From the IMG/VR virus record IMGVR_UViG_3300037115_000070, positions 1-37,539 of that record: a stretch of 37,539 bases of DNA, one strand, 5' to 3'. This DNA comes from a virus. Positions 1 through 7,080 of this stretch are shown here, piece after piece. The stretch's first letter is position 1; each line of letters starts with the position of its first letter. A program made the translations under genes and the position numbers. The notes below the pieces were generated by a model. It was not told where the DNA came from. It saw nothing but the letters and a program-made list of their open reading frames with translations, and did not search any database.

Positions 1-1
1 C

Positions 2-97
2 GCCGCCGACGCCGCCGGCGCCAACGCCGCCGACGCCGTCGTCGACGCCGCCGCCGACGCCGCCGGCGCCAACGCCGCCGCCGCCGCCGCCGACGGC
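2..97 (+). repeat. GCC-rich tandem repeat, 48-bp period
   Basis: The unit starting at base 2 recurs at base 50. The first 31 bases are identical (2-32 and 50-80), after which the second copy diverges. It encodes Ala/Asp/Gly/Asn in frame 2. Together with the GTCGAC-rich last 21 bases of the window, it is probably a repeat where a circular assembly was cut. Confidence 0.8.
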
Positions 98-211
98 GGC
101 GGCTACCTACGGAGAGCGTGGACTGGTGCGCGCGCTTCAGCGATGCGCAGGATCGCAACCAGGCTGTGCGAGCTGCTATGTGCGGCGCCCATCGGTGTGG
201 CGAGTGCCTGA
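2..211 (+). CDS. C-terminal part of Ala-rich phage protein (partial, joins 37006-37539 if circular)
   Basis: Frame 2 reads an Ala/Asp/Gly/Asn-rich low-complexity stretch (AADAAGAN-type units) for about 32 residues. It then continues into an Arg-rich helix with RRIATRLCELLCAAP and stops at the TGA at 209-211. There is no start in the window. Ala-rich repeats followed by a short helix ending in LL..AAP are typical, from memory, of a phage protein family whose N-terminal half matches the ORF at 37006-37539. The last residues of that ORF (VVDALVD) have the same composition and reading phase as this repeat (AVVDAAAD). Joining the two ends as given is out of frame by one base, which could be an assembly slip in the repeat. 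I infer that this is the C-terminus of one split gene. Function is unknown. Confidence 0.5.
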   Translation, partial: AADAAGANAADAVVDAAADAAGANAAAAAADGGGYLRRAWTGARASAMRRIATRLCELLCAAPIGVASA

Positions 212-548
212 CGCGCCACTCACCTGGTCCACCGACGGTCTGGCGGCCGCGCTCGACATCGATGCGGGGAGGCTTCGCCGCAATCTGCCGCGGTTGATGC
301 GCGAGCACGGGTTTCCTCGGCCGCTACCTGGCCTGGGCGTCGGCCGCCGATGGGATCGCCAGGCGGTGCTTGACTGGCTGGCGGTGCAGCGCGGCGCGGC
401 GGCGGCGCAGCAGGTTGTCGCCGCTGCCCCAGTCGAGACAGACTACGCGGAACTGCTTGACCGACGTGCCGAGCAGCTTGGCGCGCAGCTCGCGGCGCGC
501 GCGCGGCCAGGGAGGCGTCCATGTCCACCATCAGCGTCCGTTATCTGA
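195..548 (+). CDS. Excisionase-like HTH DNA-binding protein (putative Xis)
   Basis: Small protein with one helix-turn-helix of the MerR/AlpA/excisionase type near its N-terminus: a WSTDGLAAALDI helix pair, then a wing with GVGRRWDRQAVLDWL. The C-terminal half is Ala/Arg-rich without recognisable features. The frame is open back to the window edge, with GTG candidates at 126, 195 and 204. I prefer 195 or 204 because they lie next to the HTH and just before the stop of the preceding Ala-rich ORF, but no clear ribosome site decides between them. The gene overlaps the integrase start at 521 by 28 bp, the usual position for a recombination directionality factor. A general transcription regulator is the alternative. 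Confidence 0.6.
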   Translation: MWRVPDAPLTWSTDGLAAALDIDAGRLRRNLPRLMREHGFPRPLPGLGVGRRWDRQAVLDWLAVQRGAAAAQQVVAAAPVETDYAELLDRRAEQLGAQLAARARPGRRPCPPSASVI

Positions 549-1771
549 TCAGGCTGTCCGGTGCCGGCGGCTTGCCGCGCTGGTTTTGGCAACCCTCCAG
601 CAAGCTCCGCCGCGCCGGGTATCAGCCGCAGCGGGTGCCGCGGGACTGGGCTGACTTCATGGATGCCCCGGCGCTGGAGGCGGCGGCGATCGCGGCAGCG
701 CAGGAACTGAACGCCAAGCTCGATGATACGCGGGTGGCCTCAGCCGTCACTGCTGCGCGGCCTGTGCCGGTGGCGGCGAACCGCACGCTGGGGCAGCTCA
801 GCAAGCAGTTCCAGGACAGCGACCGGTGGCGCGCGCTGCGGCCGCGCACGCAGGTCGGCTACACGCAATGCCTGCGGCTGATCGAGGCCTGGGGCGGCGA
901 CGTTCCGGTGCGCGCGATCGACGCGGCGCGGGTGCAGCGCCTGATGAAGACGATGCGACGGACGCCGGCGTATGCGAACGCGGTGGTGCGCGTGCTGCGG
1001 CTGCTGCTCGAACACGGACGGCGTGAGGGCTGGATCGCCGTCAACCCCGCGATAAGGCCGGCGCTGACGGCGACGCAGCCGCGCGGGCTGATCTGGCCGC
1101 CGGCGGCGATCGAGGCGTTTGTGGCCAAGGCAGACGAGTTGGGCTGGTACTCAGTGGGCACGGCGGTAGCGCTGAATGCGTGGCTCGGACAGCGCGAAGG
1201 GGACATCCTCCGGCTGCCTTGGCAGGCCGTGCGAGGCGACGCGCTGGTGCTACGGCAGTCCAAGCGCGGCGCTGGCGTGACGCTGCCGATCGGCACCGTG
1301 CCGCACCTGGTGGCACGGCTGGAAGCGGAGCGGGCGCGCCAGGTCGCGCGGCAGGGCAACGGGCCGGTGTGCATGACGGTGATCTCCCATGAACGCACTG
1401 GGCTGCCGTGGAATGGCGATACGTTCCGGCATGTGTTCGCGCAGATCCGCGCCGCCGCGGCCGAGACGTCGCCGACATTCGCGGTCGAGTATCTGCTGCC
1501 AGGCCGCGACATGACGGAGCCGGATGCGTTCCTGGTGCGGATGGCGGAGCTGACGTTCCAGGTGCTGCGCCACACCGCGGTGACCCGGCTCGGTGAGGCG
1601 GGATGCGAGCTACAGCAGATCAGTTCGGTGACCGGGCACAGCATCGCAACAGTGGCGCACCTAATGCGGGTCTACATGGTGCACACGGCCAAGATGGCGC
1701 AGCTGGCGTTCGCCAAGCGGATGGCGGCCGAGGGGATCGAGGCGACGTCGGGGCGGGAGAAGGCGGGATGA
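521..1771 (+). CDS. int: Tyrosine-type site-specific integrase
   Basis: 416 residues. It catalyses integration and excision of the phage at attP/attB through a covalent 3'-phosphotyrosine intermediate. The N-terminal part (about 1-90) is an arm-binding-like region with LPRWFWQPS. Residues 90-180 are the core-binding SAM-like domain, and 195-400 the catalytic domain. Visible catalytic positions are R225 (GQREGD), K248 (RQSKRG), R350 (FQVLRHT), H373 (TGHS) and the nucleophile Y385 (RVYMVHT). The first His of the usual HxxR box is Gln (Q347). A strong ribosome site, GGGAGG, lies 6-7 bases before the ATG at 521 and fixes the start. The next gene overlaps the stop by ATGA. An attP-like tRNA 3' end about 1 kb downstream is its expected substrate. 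Confidence 0.95.
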   Translation: MSTISVRYLIRLSGAGGLPRWFWQPSSKLRRAGYQPQRVPRDWADFMDAPALEAAAIAAAQELNAKLDDTRVASAVTAARPVPVAANRTLGQLSKQFQDSDRWRALRPRTQVGYTQCLRLIEAWGGDVPVRAIDAARVQRLMKTMRRTPAYANAVVRVLRLLLEHGRREGWIAVNPAIRPALTATQPRGLIWPPAAIEAFVAKADELGWYSVGTAVALNAWLGQREGDILRLPWQAVRGDALVLRQSKRGAGVTLPIGTVPHLVARLEAERARQVARQGNGPVCMTVISHERTGLPWNGDTFRHVFAQIRAAAAETSPTFAVEYLLPGRDMTEPDAFLVRMAELTFQVLRHTAVTRLGEAGCELQQISSVTGHSIATVAHLMRVYMVHTAKMAQLAFAKRMAAEGIEATSGREKAG

Positions 1772-2064
1772 GCGATCGGGTTAGACGCCAGTTGACGCAC
1801 ACCGGTTTGTGCCTTGGCGGCCCATATGACGGCCAGCGCATGCCGTCGAGCGGCCAGAAGTGGGTGATGGTGCCAGAGCCGCGGCCGATGATAACGTCAA
1901 CGCCTGCTGGGTCGATTAGTCGGGTGGTCAATTTCCGATACCAGGAGTTTCTTCTTCGTACACCGGACCACGATGTGGCATTTTGGGTGCCCGAAGACGC
2001 CGATCCCGCTGACATCATCCTCATGCTGGCCAGCGGCTATCGGAAACCACGAGACAGAGGTTAG
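1768..2064 (+). CDS. Small conserved-type phage protein, function unknown
   Basis: 98 residues starting MSDRVRRQLTHTGLCLGGPYDGQ. The GGPYDGQRM motif near the N-terminus is seen in many small phage and actinobacterial hypothetical proteins of unknown role. The rest is a mix of predicted strands with a YQEFLLR segment and an acidic C-terminus. No signal peptide or membrane segment is visible. The start overlaps the integrase stop by ATGA, with a purine-rich GGGAGAAGGCGGG tract upstream, so it is probably translated by coupling to int. I do not assign a function. Confidence 0.75.
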   Translation: MSDRVRRQLTHTGLCLGGPYDGQRMPSSGQKWVMVPEPRPMITSTPAGSISRVVNFRYQEFLLRTPDHDVAFWVPEDADPADIILMLASGYRKPRDRG

Positions 2065-2119
2065 CAGCCGATCATGACCGAGATCTCGCTGGCCATCCCG
2101 ATATGCGTGCGCGCGCCGG

Positions 2120-2803
2120 ATGCCGATCCAGGCTGAAAACCGCCATCGCTACCCGCCTGAGTGGCCGCTGATCAGTCTATGGATGCGCGTCTGTGCGGGT
2201 TGGCGGTGCGAGTGGTGCAACGCCGAGCATGGCGAGCCGCATCCGGTCACCAGGTCACTCGTTGTCCTGACGGTTGCGCATATCGAGAACCCAGCGCCGG
2301 AGGACGTGCGTCCCGCCAACCTGGCGGCCCTTTGCCAGCGCTGTCACCTGAATCATGATCGTCGGCATCACCTGGCTGTACAGGCAGCGAACCGGCGCAA
2401 GGCCATGCGGACCATTGATCTCTTTGAGTTCGACGCGGGAGCGCGTGAGCTGTTGTGCTGGGACGTCATGTCGGTGGCGTCGCTCCGATCGTACTTGATC
2501 GAGCGGCACTCTCTGCGGCCAGAGGCGCTCCGCGCACTTCTCGATGAGCTGGCGGCACGGGAGACCGGCTGGCAACCGCTCGCGATAATGGAGTGGACCG
2601 GTACGGGGTGGACCGTCGACGTCGCCGGCGAGACATTCGGGGCCGACCCCAGCGGTGCAACGTTTTCGCTCGCCTCCGCTACGGACTTTTGCCGGCAATG
2701 GAAGGCGGGCGATCACTCGCCTGGGATGGCGGCGACGCTGTCAGACTGCGCCAGTCTGACGCGGTCTGACGTTCCGTTTCGTTCTCTTAGCAGCCACTCG
2801 TAA
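2120..2803 (+). CDS. HNH endonuclease-like protein
   Basis: 227 residues. The N-terminal half is an HNH/zinc-ribbon nuclease domain: C30-x2-C33, then LTVAHIENP with H54, an Asn in PANLAALC (N67), C72-x2-C75 and H79 in CQRCHLNHD. The four cysteines should bind structural zinc, and the His/Asn/His set the catalytic metal. The C-terminal half (about 100-227) is of unknown function and has a Trp-rich patch (MEWTGTGWTVDV). It is the last gene of the plus-strand arm and ends 15 bp before the attP core. HNH proteins in phages act in packaging, homing or host DNA attack. Far from the terminase, the role here is unclear. No good ribosome site precedes this ATG, so the start is uncertain. Confidence 0.75.
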   Translation: MPIQAENRHRYPPEWPLISLWMRVCAGWRCEWCNAEHGEPHPVTRSLVVLTVAHIENPAPEDVRPANLAALCQRCHLNHDRRHHLAVQAANRRKAMRTIDLFEFDAGARELLCWDVMSVASLRSYLIERHSLRPEALRALLDELAARETGWQPLAIMEWTGTGWTVDVAGETFGADPSGATFSLASATDFCRQWKAGDHSPGMAATLSDCASLTRSDVPFRSLSSHS

Positions 2804-2902
2804 CCAGTTGATCTCATTGGTGCCGACGCACGGATTTGAACCGTGGACCTACTGATTACGAATGTGCTGCAAGGTGTTGTTATTATTCGTCTTGTCAGAC
2901 TG
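2740..2902. promoter_or_regulatory. GTCAGACTG repeats flanking attP, candidate integrase arm or Xis sites
   Basis: A perfect 9-bp inverted repeat GTCAGACTG/CAGTCTGAC with a 3-bp spacer lies at 2740-2760. A further GTCTGAC is at 2764-2770. On the other side of the tRNA-like core another GTCAGACTG lies at 2894-2902. The left copies are inside the end of the HNH gene. Short repeats on both arms of a phage attP are typical of arm-type integrase sites, but the same word occurs elsewhere (near 30101), so this is only a candidate. Confidence 0.45.
2818..2862 (-). other. attP: attP core: 3' end of tRNA-Thr(CGT)
   Basis: On the minus strand this reads as the 3' part of a tRNA: anticodon loop TTCGTAA (anticodon CGT), the 3' anticodon stem strand, a GTAGGTC variable region, a T-arm with GGTTCAAATCC, an acceptor strand and CCA. 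The sequence preceding it on that strand does not form a D-arm or the 5' anticodon stem, so this is not a complete tRNA gene. Such 3' tRNA segments restore the host tRNA gene after integration, and thrW-type tRNA-Thr genes are well-known phage attachment sites. It sits between the two convergent arms of the phage, close to int. Confidence 0.8.
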
Positions 2903-2903
2903 A

Positions 2904-3101
2904 TCAGGCCGCCGGCTGCGCCGCCTGCAACGCGGCATTTGCCTTGTCGAGCGCGGCGTCGATCGCCGCCTGTTGCGCTGCGGTCGGCGCCGTCCCGCTG
3001 CTGAACAGCGAGAATTCGGTCTGCGCGGCAGTAACGATCTGCGGGATGATGGTGATGCCGGCCTCGAGGAGCTGTAGGACCACCGGGATAAGCGTGAGCA
3101 T
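2904..3101 (-). CDS. Small hydrophobic-start protein in lysis region, unknown
   Basis: 65 residues with an N-terminal apolar stretch (LTLIPVVLQLLEAGITIIPQIV) that contains a Glu, followed by an Ala/Gln-rich helix (TAAQQAAIDAALDKANAAL). A good ribosome site AAAGGAA precedes the ATG. It is the last gene of the leftward operon before attP. The first segment could be a membrane or amphipathic helix, so a holin-like role is possible but not shown. It has only one such segment, with an internal charge. Confidence 0.7.
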   Translation of the reverse strand: MLTLIPVVLQLLEAGITIIPQIVTAAQTEFSLFSSGTAPTAAQQAAIDAALDKANAALQAAQPAA

Positions 3102-3137
3102 GGCACGTTCCTTTCAGGTTGTGTGGGCGCCGTCTTG

Positions 3138-3470
3138 TCAGCTTGCCGGCGCGGCTGGCACCAGTGCGGACAGCTTCGCCACGGCGGCCTGCGCGGTTGT
3201 TAGGTCAGCCGACGCGCCGCTGGCTTCTGCGTCCTTCACCGCGGTGTAAGCGAGCTGCGCCGCGCTCTTGACCTGCGTGCTCACCGTGACTTGCGAGCAG
3301 AGCGTCGGTCCGCCAGATTTGCACAGCGGCAGGGTGACGTACTGCAGCGCGAGCTGGTCGGCCGCGGTCAGGGCCACCTCGACGCCGGAGATGGTGTTCT
3401 GCATACCGCCGGCGGCGCAGCCGGCAAGCAGGGCAATCGCACCAACTGCGTTCAGGAAGCGTTGGGTCAT
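3138..3470 (-). CDS. Phage lipoprotein, function unknown
   Basis: 110 residues with a type II signal peptide: MTQRFLNAVGAIALLAGC, lipobox LAGC with the lipidated Cys at 18. The mature part is Ala-rich and probably helical, with two further cysteines (LPLCKSGGPTLCSQ). It should be anchored in the outer or inner membrane facing the periplasm. It lies in the lysis cluster two genes after the endolysin, so it could aid lysis or exclude superinfecting phage. Neither is demonstrated by the sequence. Confidence 0.75.
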   Translation of the reverse strand: MTQRFLNAVGAIALLAGCAAGGMQNTISGVEVALTAADQLALQYVTLPLCKSGGPTLCSQVTVSTQVKSAAQLAYTAVKDAEASGASADLTTAQAAVAKLSALVPAAPAS

Positions 3471-3491
3471 CTCTCATTCTCCTTGTTGGGT

Positions 3492-3827
3492 TCAGCCCAG
3501 CGCCGGCGGCGCGGGGGTCGGCAGTACGGCAGGCGGGGTCGGCACTTGCGCCGCGATGGCTTTCGCCTCGGTCAGCACGTCCTCGGCGGTGATCTCGATG
3601 CCGGCCATGGCCATGTTGAGCGCGGGGTTTGTCTGCCGTATGGCCGCGACCTCCGATCGCGCGACGGCCACCGCAGCGGCGACGGCTGGGTCCGCGGTCT
3701 CGACCGTTTCGATATCGCGCTGCGCGGTCTGGATGTGTGCGATCAACCAGATCGCCGCCGTGCGGACGCGTTGCAGGGCCGCGGCCGTGGCGGCCTCGAT
3801 GCGGCTTTCGAGGGTGGTGATATCCAT
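3492..3827 (-). CDS. Helical small phage protein in lysis cluster, unknown
   Basis: 111 residues starting MDITTLESRIEAATAAALQRV. The start at 3827 is chosen because AGGAG lies 8 bases upstream. The frame is open further upstream, but that part is a shadow of the endolysin. The protein is mostly Ala/Glu-rich helices (possible coiled coil at 1-45) and ends in a Pro-rich tail (PTPPAVLPTPAPP). It begins 1 bp after the endolysin stop codon. No known domain is recognised. Confidence 0.7.
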   Translation of the reverse strand: MDITTLESRIEAATAAALQRVRTAAIWLIAHIQTAQRDIETVETADPAVAAAVAVARSEVAAIRQTNPALNMAMAGIEITAEDVLTEAKAIAAQVPTPPAVLPTPAPPALG

Positions 3828-3828
3828 C

Positions 3829-4311
3829 TTACGTCTCCTGTGGAAATTGCGAGATGTCGCCGAGGAACACGGCACGCTCAGACCGCCGGCGGTTGACCAG
3901 GTCCTCGACAACCTGGCCGCCGGCGTGAACCCATGCGCCGAACTGCTCCGCCGCGGCCGCGGCGTTGCCGGCGTTGAACAGGCGCAGCAGCGTCGAGTTG
4001 CGCAGCGCGCCGAAACCGAGGTTGTAGGCGAAGCTGATCAGCGCCGCAGTCTGCCCGGCCGTCGCCTCGACGCGCAGCGCGCCGGCGACCTGGTCGGCGA
4101 GCGCGGCGATGTTCGCCGCCAGCAGCGCATCCGCAATCGCCGCGCTGATCGCGCAGCCCTCGGTAACCGCGCTTCCGTCGGGAAGGAACCGAGCGCCATA
4201 GCCGACCGTCCATAGGCCCGCGACATCCTTGTATGCATCAAGGCGAAGCCCCTCGAACTGCTGGATGAGCCGACAAGCCAGCAGGATCGCCGCGGTCTGG
4301 TCAGGCGCCAT
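3829..4311 (-). CDS. Endolysin, GH24 (T4-type) lysozyme
   Basis: 160 residues, the normal size for a phage lysozyme. It hydrolyses the beta-1,4 bond between N-acetylmuramic acid and N-acetylglucosamine. The catalytic triad spacing of T4 lysozyme is exact: E20 in QQFEG, D29 in YKDV and T35 in LWTVGYG (E-x8-D-x5-T). A second GH24 signature, ALISFAYNLGFGAL, follows, and NRRRSER lies near the C-terminus. No cleavable signal peptide or SAR helix is obvious. The N-terminus AAILLACRLIQQ is the normal first helix, so export should need a holin. It is 2 bp downstream of the lipoprotein spanin gene. Confidence 0.92.
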   Translation of the reverse strand: MAPDQTAAILLACRLIQQFEGLRLDAYKDVAGLWTVGYGARFLPDGSAVTEGCAISAAIADALLAANIAALADQVAGALRVEATAGQTAALISFAYNLGFGALRNSTLLRLFNAGNAAAAAEQFGAWVHAGGQVVEDLVNRRRSERAVFLGDISQFPQET

Positions 4312-4313
4312 TG

Positions 4314-4745
4314 TTAGGGACCTCCGTGTTGAGGGTGGAGTTGCAGGGGCACCAGGTACGACCGCAGATCATCCAGTGCAGCCCGCGCCGCGGTGATGTC
4401 CGCATCCGTCCCATGCTGACTCATGCGTGTCACAGTCAGCTCGAGCGCTACCGTGAGCTTCGTCAGCTTGTCCACAACACCCGGGAGTGCTCCAGCGTTT
4501 TCCACATAGACGAACGCATCGGCGCGGGCGTTCTCGGCCGCCGCCTCGATCTGCGCCAACGCATCGGCGCGGGCGTTCTCGGCCGCCGCCTCGATCTGCG
4601 CCGGGGTCGTCTTGTGCGTAGGGATGATGTGGTCACTGGTGAGGGGAGGAGATGCTATCAAAGGGGATGCGGAGGGCGCGGACGCCGGGGTAGCCGGTGG
4701 CGTGCAGCCTATCAGCAGCAGAAGCCAGTAGAGGGCGCGGTTCAT
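4314..4745 (-). CDS. Rz1-like outer-membrane lipoprotein (candidate o-spanin)
   Basis: 143 residues from the ATG at 4745. MNRALYWLLLLIGC is a short lipoprotein signal with Cys14, followed by a Pro/Ala/Ser-rich linker as in Rz1-type spanins. Then comes a helical region made of two identical copies of a 15-residue segment (QIEAAAENARADA core) and a helical C-terminus. It is longer than classical Rz1. The start overlaps the stop of the membrane protein upstream by ATGA, the typical tandem arrangement of an i-spanin/o-spanin pair, and the endolysin follows. Assignment rests on topology and context, since spanins are poorly conserved in sequence. Confidence 0.6.
   Translation of the reverse strand: MNRALYWLLLLIGCTPPATPASAPSASPLIASPPLTSDHIIPTHKTTPAQIEAAAENARADALAQIEAAAENARADAFVYVENAGALPGVVDKLTKLTVALELTVTRMSQHGTDADITAARAALDDLRSYLVPLQLHPQHGGP
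4513..4602 (-). repeat. Exact 45-bp tandem duplication inside the o-spanin-like gene
   Basis: Bases 4513-4557 and 4558-4602 are identical. The unit is 15 codons, so the duplication keeps frame and doubles one helical repeat (EAAAENARADA). Perfect identity suggests it is recent. Confidence 0.95.
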
Positions 4746-5032
4746 CGGTTCAGCAACCGACCATCGGAACATGACTTGGGCGACTGCGTGCAGGCGATGA
4801 AGTCCAGTTCCTTCTGCATTTCGTTCATACGCTGCTTGAACACTTCATTCGTTTCAGTCAGGCGCAAGGCGGTGGTTACCGCGTTTTCGGTCTGCCGCTC
4901 CTTAATAGCTTCGATCAGGTCTGACTGGCGCTGCCAAGCGAACGCACCGACGACTATTACACTTAGCAGTGTAAAAGCGAAAGCCACCGCGGGAATGCGA
5001 GAGAAGAACTGATTAGGCGCGAGGTCAGTCAT
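4742..5032 (-). CDS. Single-pass membrane protein with coiled coil (candidate i-spanin, Rz-like)
   Basis: 96 residues. A transmembrane helix (about 12-32, IPAVAFAFTLLSVIVVGAFAW) follows a short cytoplasmic N-terminus. A charged heptad-like helix (RQSDLIEAIKERQ to EVFKQRMNEMQKELDF) and two cysteines (CTQSPKSC) lie near the end. An N-in, C-out protein with a periplasmic coiled coil fits an inner-membrane spanin. ATG 5032 overlaps the tail fibre stop by ATGA and is preceded by AAGGA. The partner lipoprotein follows directly. A single-TM holin is an alternative. Confidence 0.6.
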   Translation of the reverse strand: MTDLAPNQFFSRIPAVAFAFTLLSVIVVGAFAWQRQSDLIEAIKERQTENAVTTALRLTETNEVFKQRMNEMQKELDFIACTQSPKSCSDGRLLNR

Positions 5033-7080
5033 CTTCTATCCTTTTCCACAACTTCGGGCTTGGCCGTGAGCTTGTCGTCGATCGGCGCGCTATGGGTGCC
5101 GGGCGCCGCGCTTTCCGGCACATAATCCGACGCAACCGGTTTCCATGTGTCGTAATTGAAGTCGAATTCCTGCGGCCAGCCTGTCACCCAATAGCCGAAG
5201 CGGCTCTCAGGACTGCGCACGCAATACGTGTGCGATCCATCGACCACGAAATTATAAAGCTGCGTTGACGGCCGCGCGTAGAATTCCTCGATCAGCACCA
5301 CGCGCCGCGCGCCCGCCGTGGTGCGCAGTTCATGCCCCACCGCTAGCTGCGCCAGGCGCGCGCGCGGCAGGCCGACGTTGCGCCATTTGGCTGGACCGTC
5401 CGCGGTGATGACCGGCACGAAACTGCCCCACTCGGCATAGATCTGGGTGAGGCTGTTGGTATAAAACCCCGACAGATCGGCCGCGACGTGCGGATGATCC
5501 GGGGATGTGATGTGTTCGCCATTGAGCGCGAACAGGTTGCGCCGGCCGAGCAACGGGCGATCAAGCGCCCGGATCGGGTTGGACTCGCCCCTCGCGCCCG
5601 CAACCAGCTCGCCGATCGCCACTTGCTCGATCGGCTGCCAGACGCCATCGGCCATCAGCACATAGCTGCCGCCGACAAAGCAGGAGCCGCCGCCGGTTTC
5701 GATGCCGCCGCTGCCGGAGGCCGGGTAGGGCACGGTCTGCACGTTGGTGATGCGTCCGAGCGCGTCGATCGTGATCTGTAGCGCGCCGCTGGTGCCTCCA
5801 TAGGTCCCGGCCGTGAAGCCGCCGGGACTCGCCAGCACTGCCTGGTCATTGACGTAGGCGGCCTGCGCGTTGAGCTTGCCGGCGCCGAGATTGCCGCCGG
5901 TCGGCGTGCCCACCACGAGCGACGGCAGCGCCGCTATCGAACCCCACGTCGAGCCATTGGAGGTCAAGATGTTGCCGCTCGCGCCGGGTGCGACCGACTG
6001 AAGCGCCGCCGTGCCGTTTCCGAGCAGCACAGAGTTGGTCGGAAGCGTCGCTGTGCCGGTGCCCCCACTAGCAACCGGCAGCGGCGCAGTCAGCGCCAAC
6101 GACGCCGCGGCGAGGGCGCCAGCTATAGACACAAGGCCGCTCGCGCGCGTTACCGTCAAATATGTCCCAAGGAACGCGCCGGCATCACCCCATGCCAGCA
6201 GAACAAAATCCGACCCTGCATTGGCGCCACTTTCAGCCGTCGCGTTGGCGCCGAACGCCCATCGCTCGCTGGATCCCGTCTGGACACTTACAAGCTTCGC
6301 AGTCGCAGCCGGCGCAGATAGGATAGCGCTGGCCCCACTGGCGGCCGTCACTGTCAGTTCATCGGCGGTGGCGCCCCCGATCACTGACAGGCCGCCGCCC
6401 GATATCAATAGGGCACCCGACAGCGTGCCGCCGGCAGCGGCCAGCGCGCCCAATGCGGCCAGCGCCGCGGTGAGCGTGATCGCGTCGCACACCGGCGCCA
6501 TGGCGTCCGAGATCGTGCCGCCACCACCTCCGCCGCCGCCGCCCCCCTCCGGCGGGGCGATGGCAATCGTGTTGCCGAAACCATCAAACGCCAGGAACAG
6601 TCCGGCCCGGATCACGTCCGACGGCAGCGTCAGGTTAAGTCCGGGCGCATCGGTCGCCGGTGCCTGGATGGCGCGGGCCAGGCCCTGCTTGTTCTGCTGG
6701 CTGAGCATCGTCAGCCGGTCCAGGGCGCCCTCAATCGTCTTCGCCGGCTGCGGCCCGTTGGCCGTAAGCGAACTGAGCTGTAGATTGCTGACGCTGCGCG
6801 CGATCGTGACCTTCACGCCGGAAAGCGGCGCGTTGGTGAACACCACGGCCCCGCCGCTGAGATATTCCCCGGTCTCCGGGTCGTTGGTTCCGGTCACGAC
6901 GTAGTCATAGGTTCCGGCGCCGTTCAGCACCGGCTGCGGCGCCACGGGCACGCCGGTGGCCGTGGTCAGCAGACTGACGCCGAGGTCACTCGGCGCAAAG
7001 AAGTTGAACGGGAAACCGAATGTCGTTGTGACGCCGTTGCCGGCATATTGCGGCGGCGAATAGACGTTGGGGACTGTCAC
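5029..7080 (-). CDS. Tail fibre with T7-type N-terminus and C-terminal Hint domain
   Basis: 683 residues from the GTG at 7080, chosen because it overlaps the upstream stop as GTGA. An in-frame ATG at 7167 would overlap the previous gene by 90 bp. Residues 1-150 match the N-terminal virion-binding domain of T7-like fibres (YAGNGVTTTFGFPFNFF to TIEGALDRLTMLSQQ). A Gly10 linker follows, then a repetitive Gly/Ser/Thr-rich shaft (PVASGGTGT, LLGNGT). From C467 (SCFVGGSYVLMADG) to about 640 the protein reads as a Hedgehog/intein (Hint) domain, with PIEQVAIGELV, SPDH ending at H529, and YNFVVDGSHTY with H617. A Hint domain can cleave its own chain at the first Cys. The last 50 residues are unassigned. 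Confidence 0.85.
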   Translation of the reverse strand: MTVPNVYSPPQYAGNGVTTTFGFPFNFFAPSDLGVSLLTTATGVPVAPQPVLNGAGTYDYVVTGTNDPETGEYLSGGAVVFTNAPLSGVKVTIARSVSNLQLSSLTANGPQPAKTIEGALDRLTMLSQQNKQGLARAIQAPATDAPGLNLTLPSDVIRAGLFLAFDGFGNTIAIAPPEGGGGGGGGGGTISDAMAPVCDAITLTAALAALGALAAAGGTLSGALLISGGGLSVIGGATADELTVTAASGASAILSAPAATAKLVSVQTGSSERWAFGANATAESGANAGSDFVLLAWGDAGAFLGTYLTVTRASGLVSIAGALAAASLALTAPLPVASGGTGTATLPTNSVLLGNGTAALQSVAPGASGNILTSNGSTWGSIAALPSLVVGTPTGGNLGAGKLNAQAAYVNDQAVLASPGGFTAGTYGGTSGALQITIDALGRITNVQTVPYPASGSGGIETGGGSCFVGGSYVLMADGVWQPIEQVAIGELVAGARGESNPIRALDRPLLGRRNLFALNGEHITSPDHPHVAADLSGFYTNSLTQIYAEWGSFVPVITADGPAKWRNVGLPRARLAQLAVGHELRTTAGARRVVLIEEFYARPSTQLYNFVVDGSHTYCVRSPESRFGYWVTGWPQEFDFNYDTWKPVASDYVPESAAPGTHSAPIDDKLTAKPEVVEKDRR

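Noticed and set aside
2074-2136. Tiny ORF (20 aa) before the HNH gene
   Set aside because: It is too short, with no convincing ribosome site or coupling. It overlaps the HNH start.
2818-2862. Complete tRNA gene
   Set aside because: Only the 3' half is present. The preceding bases on the minus strand do not form acceptor, D or 5' anticodon stems.
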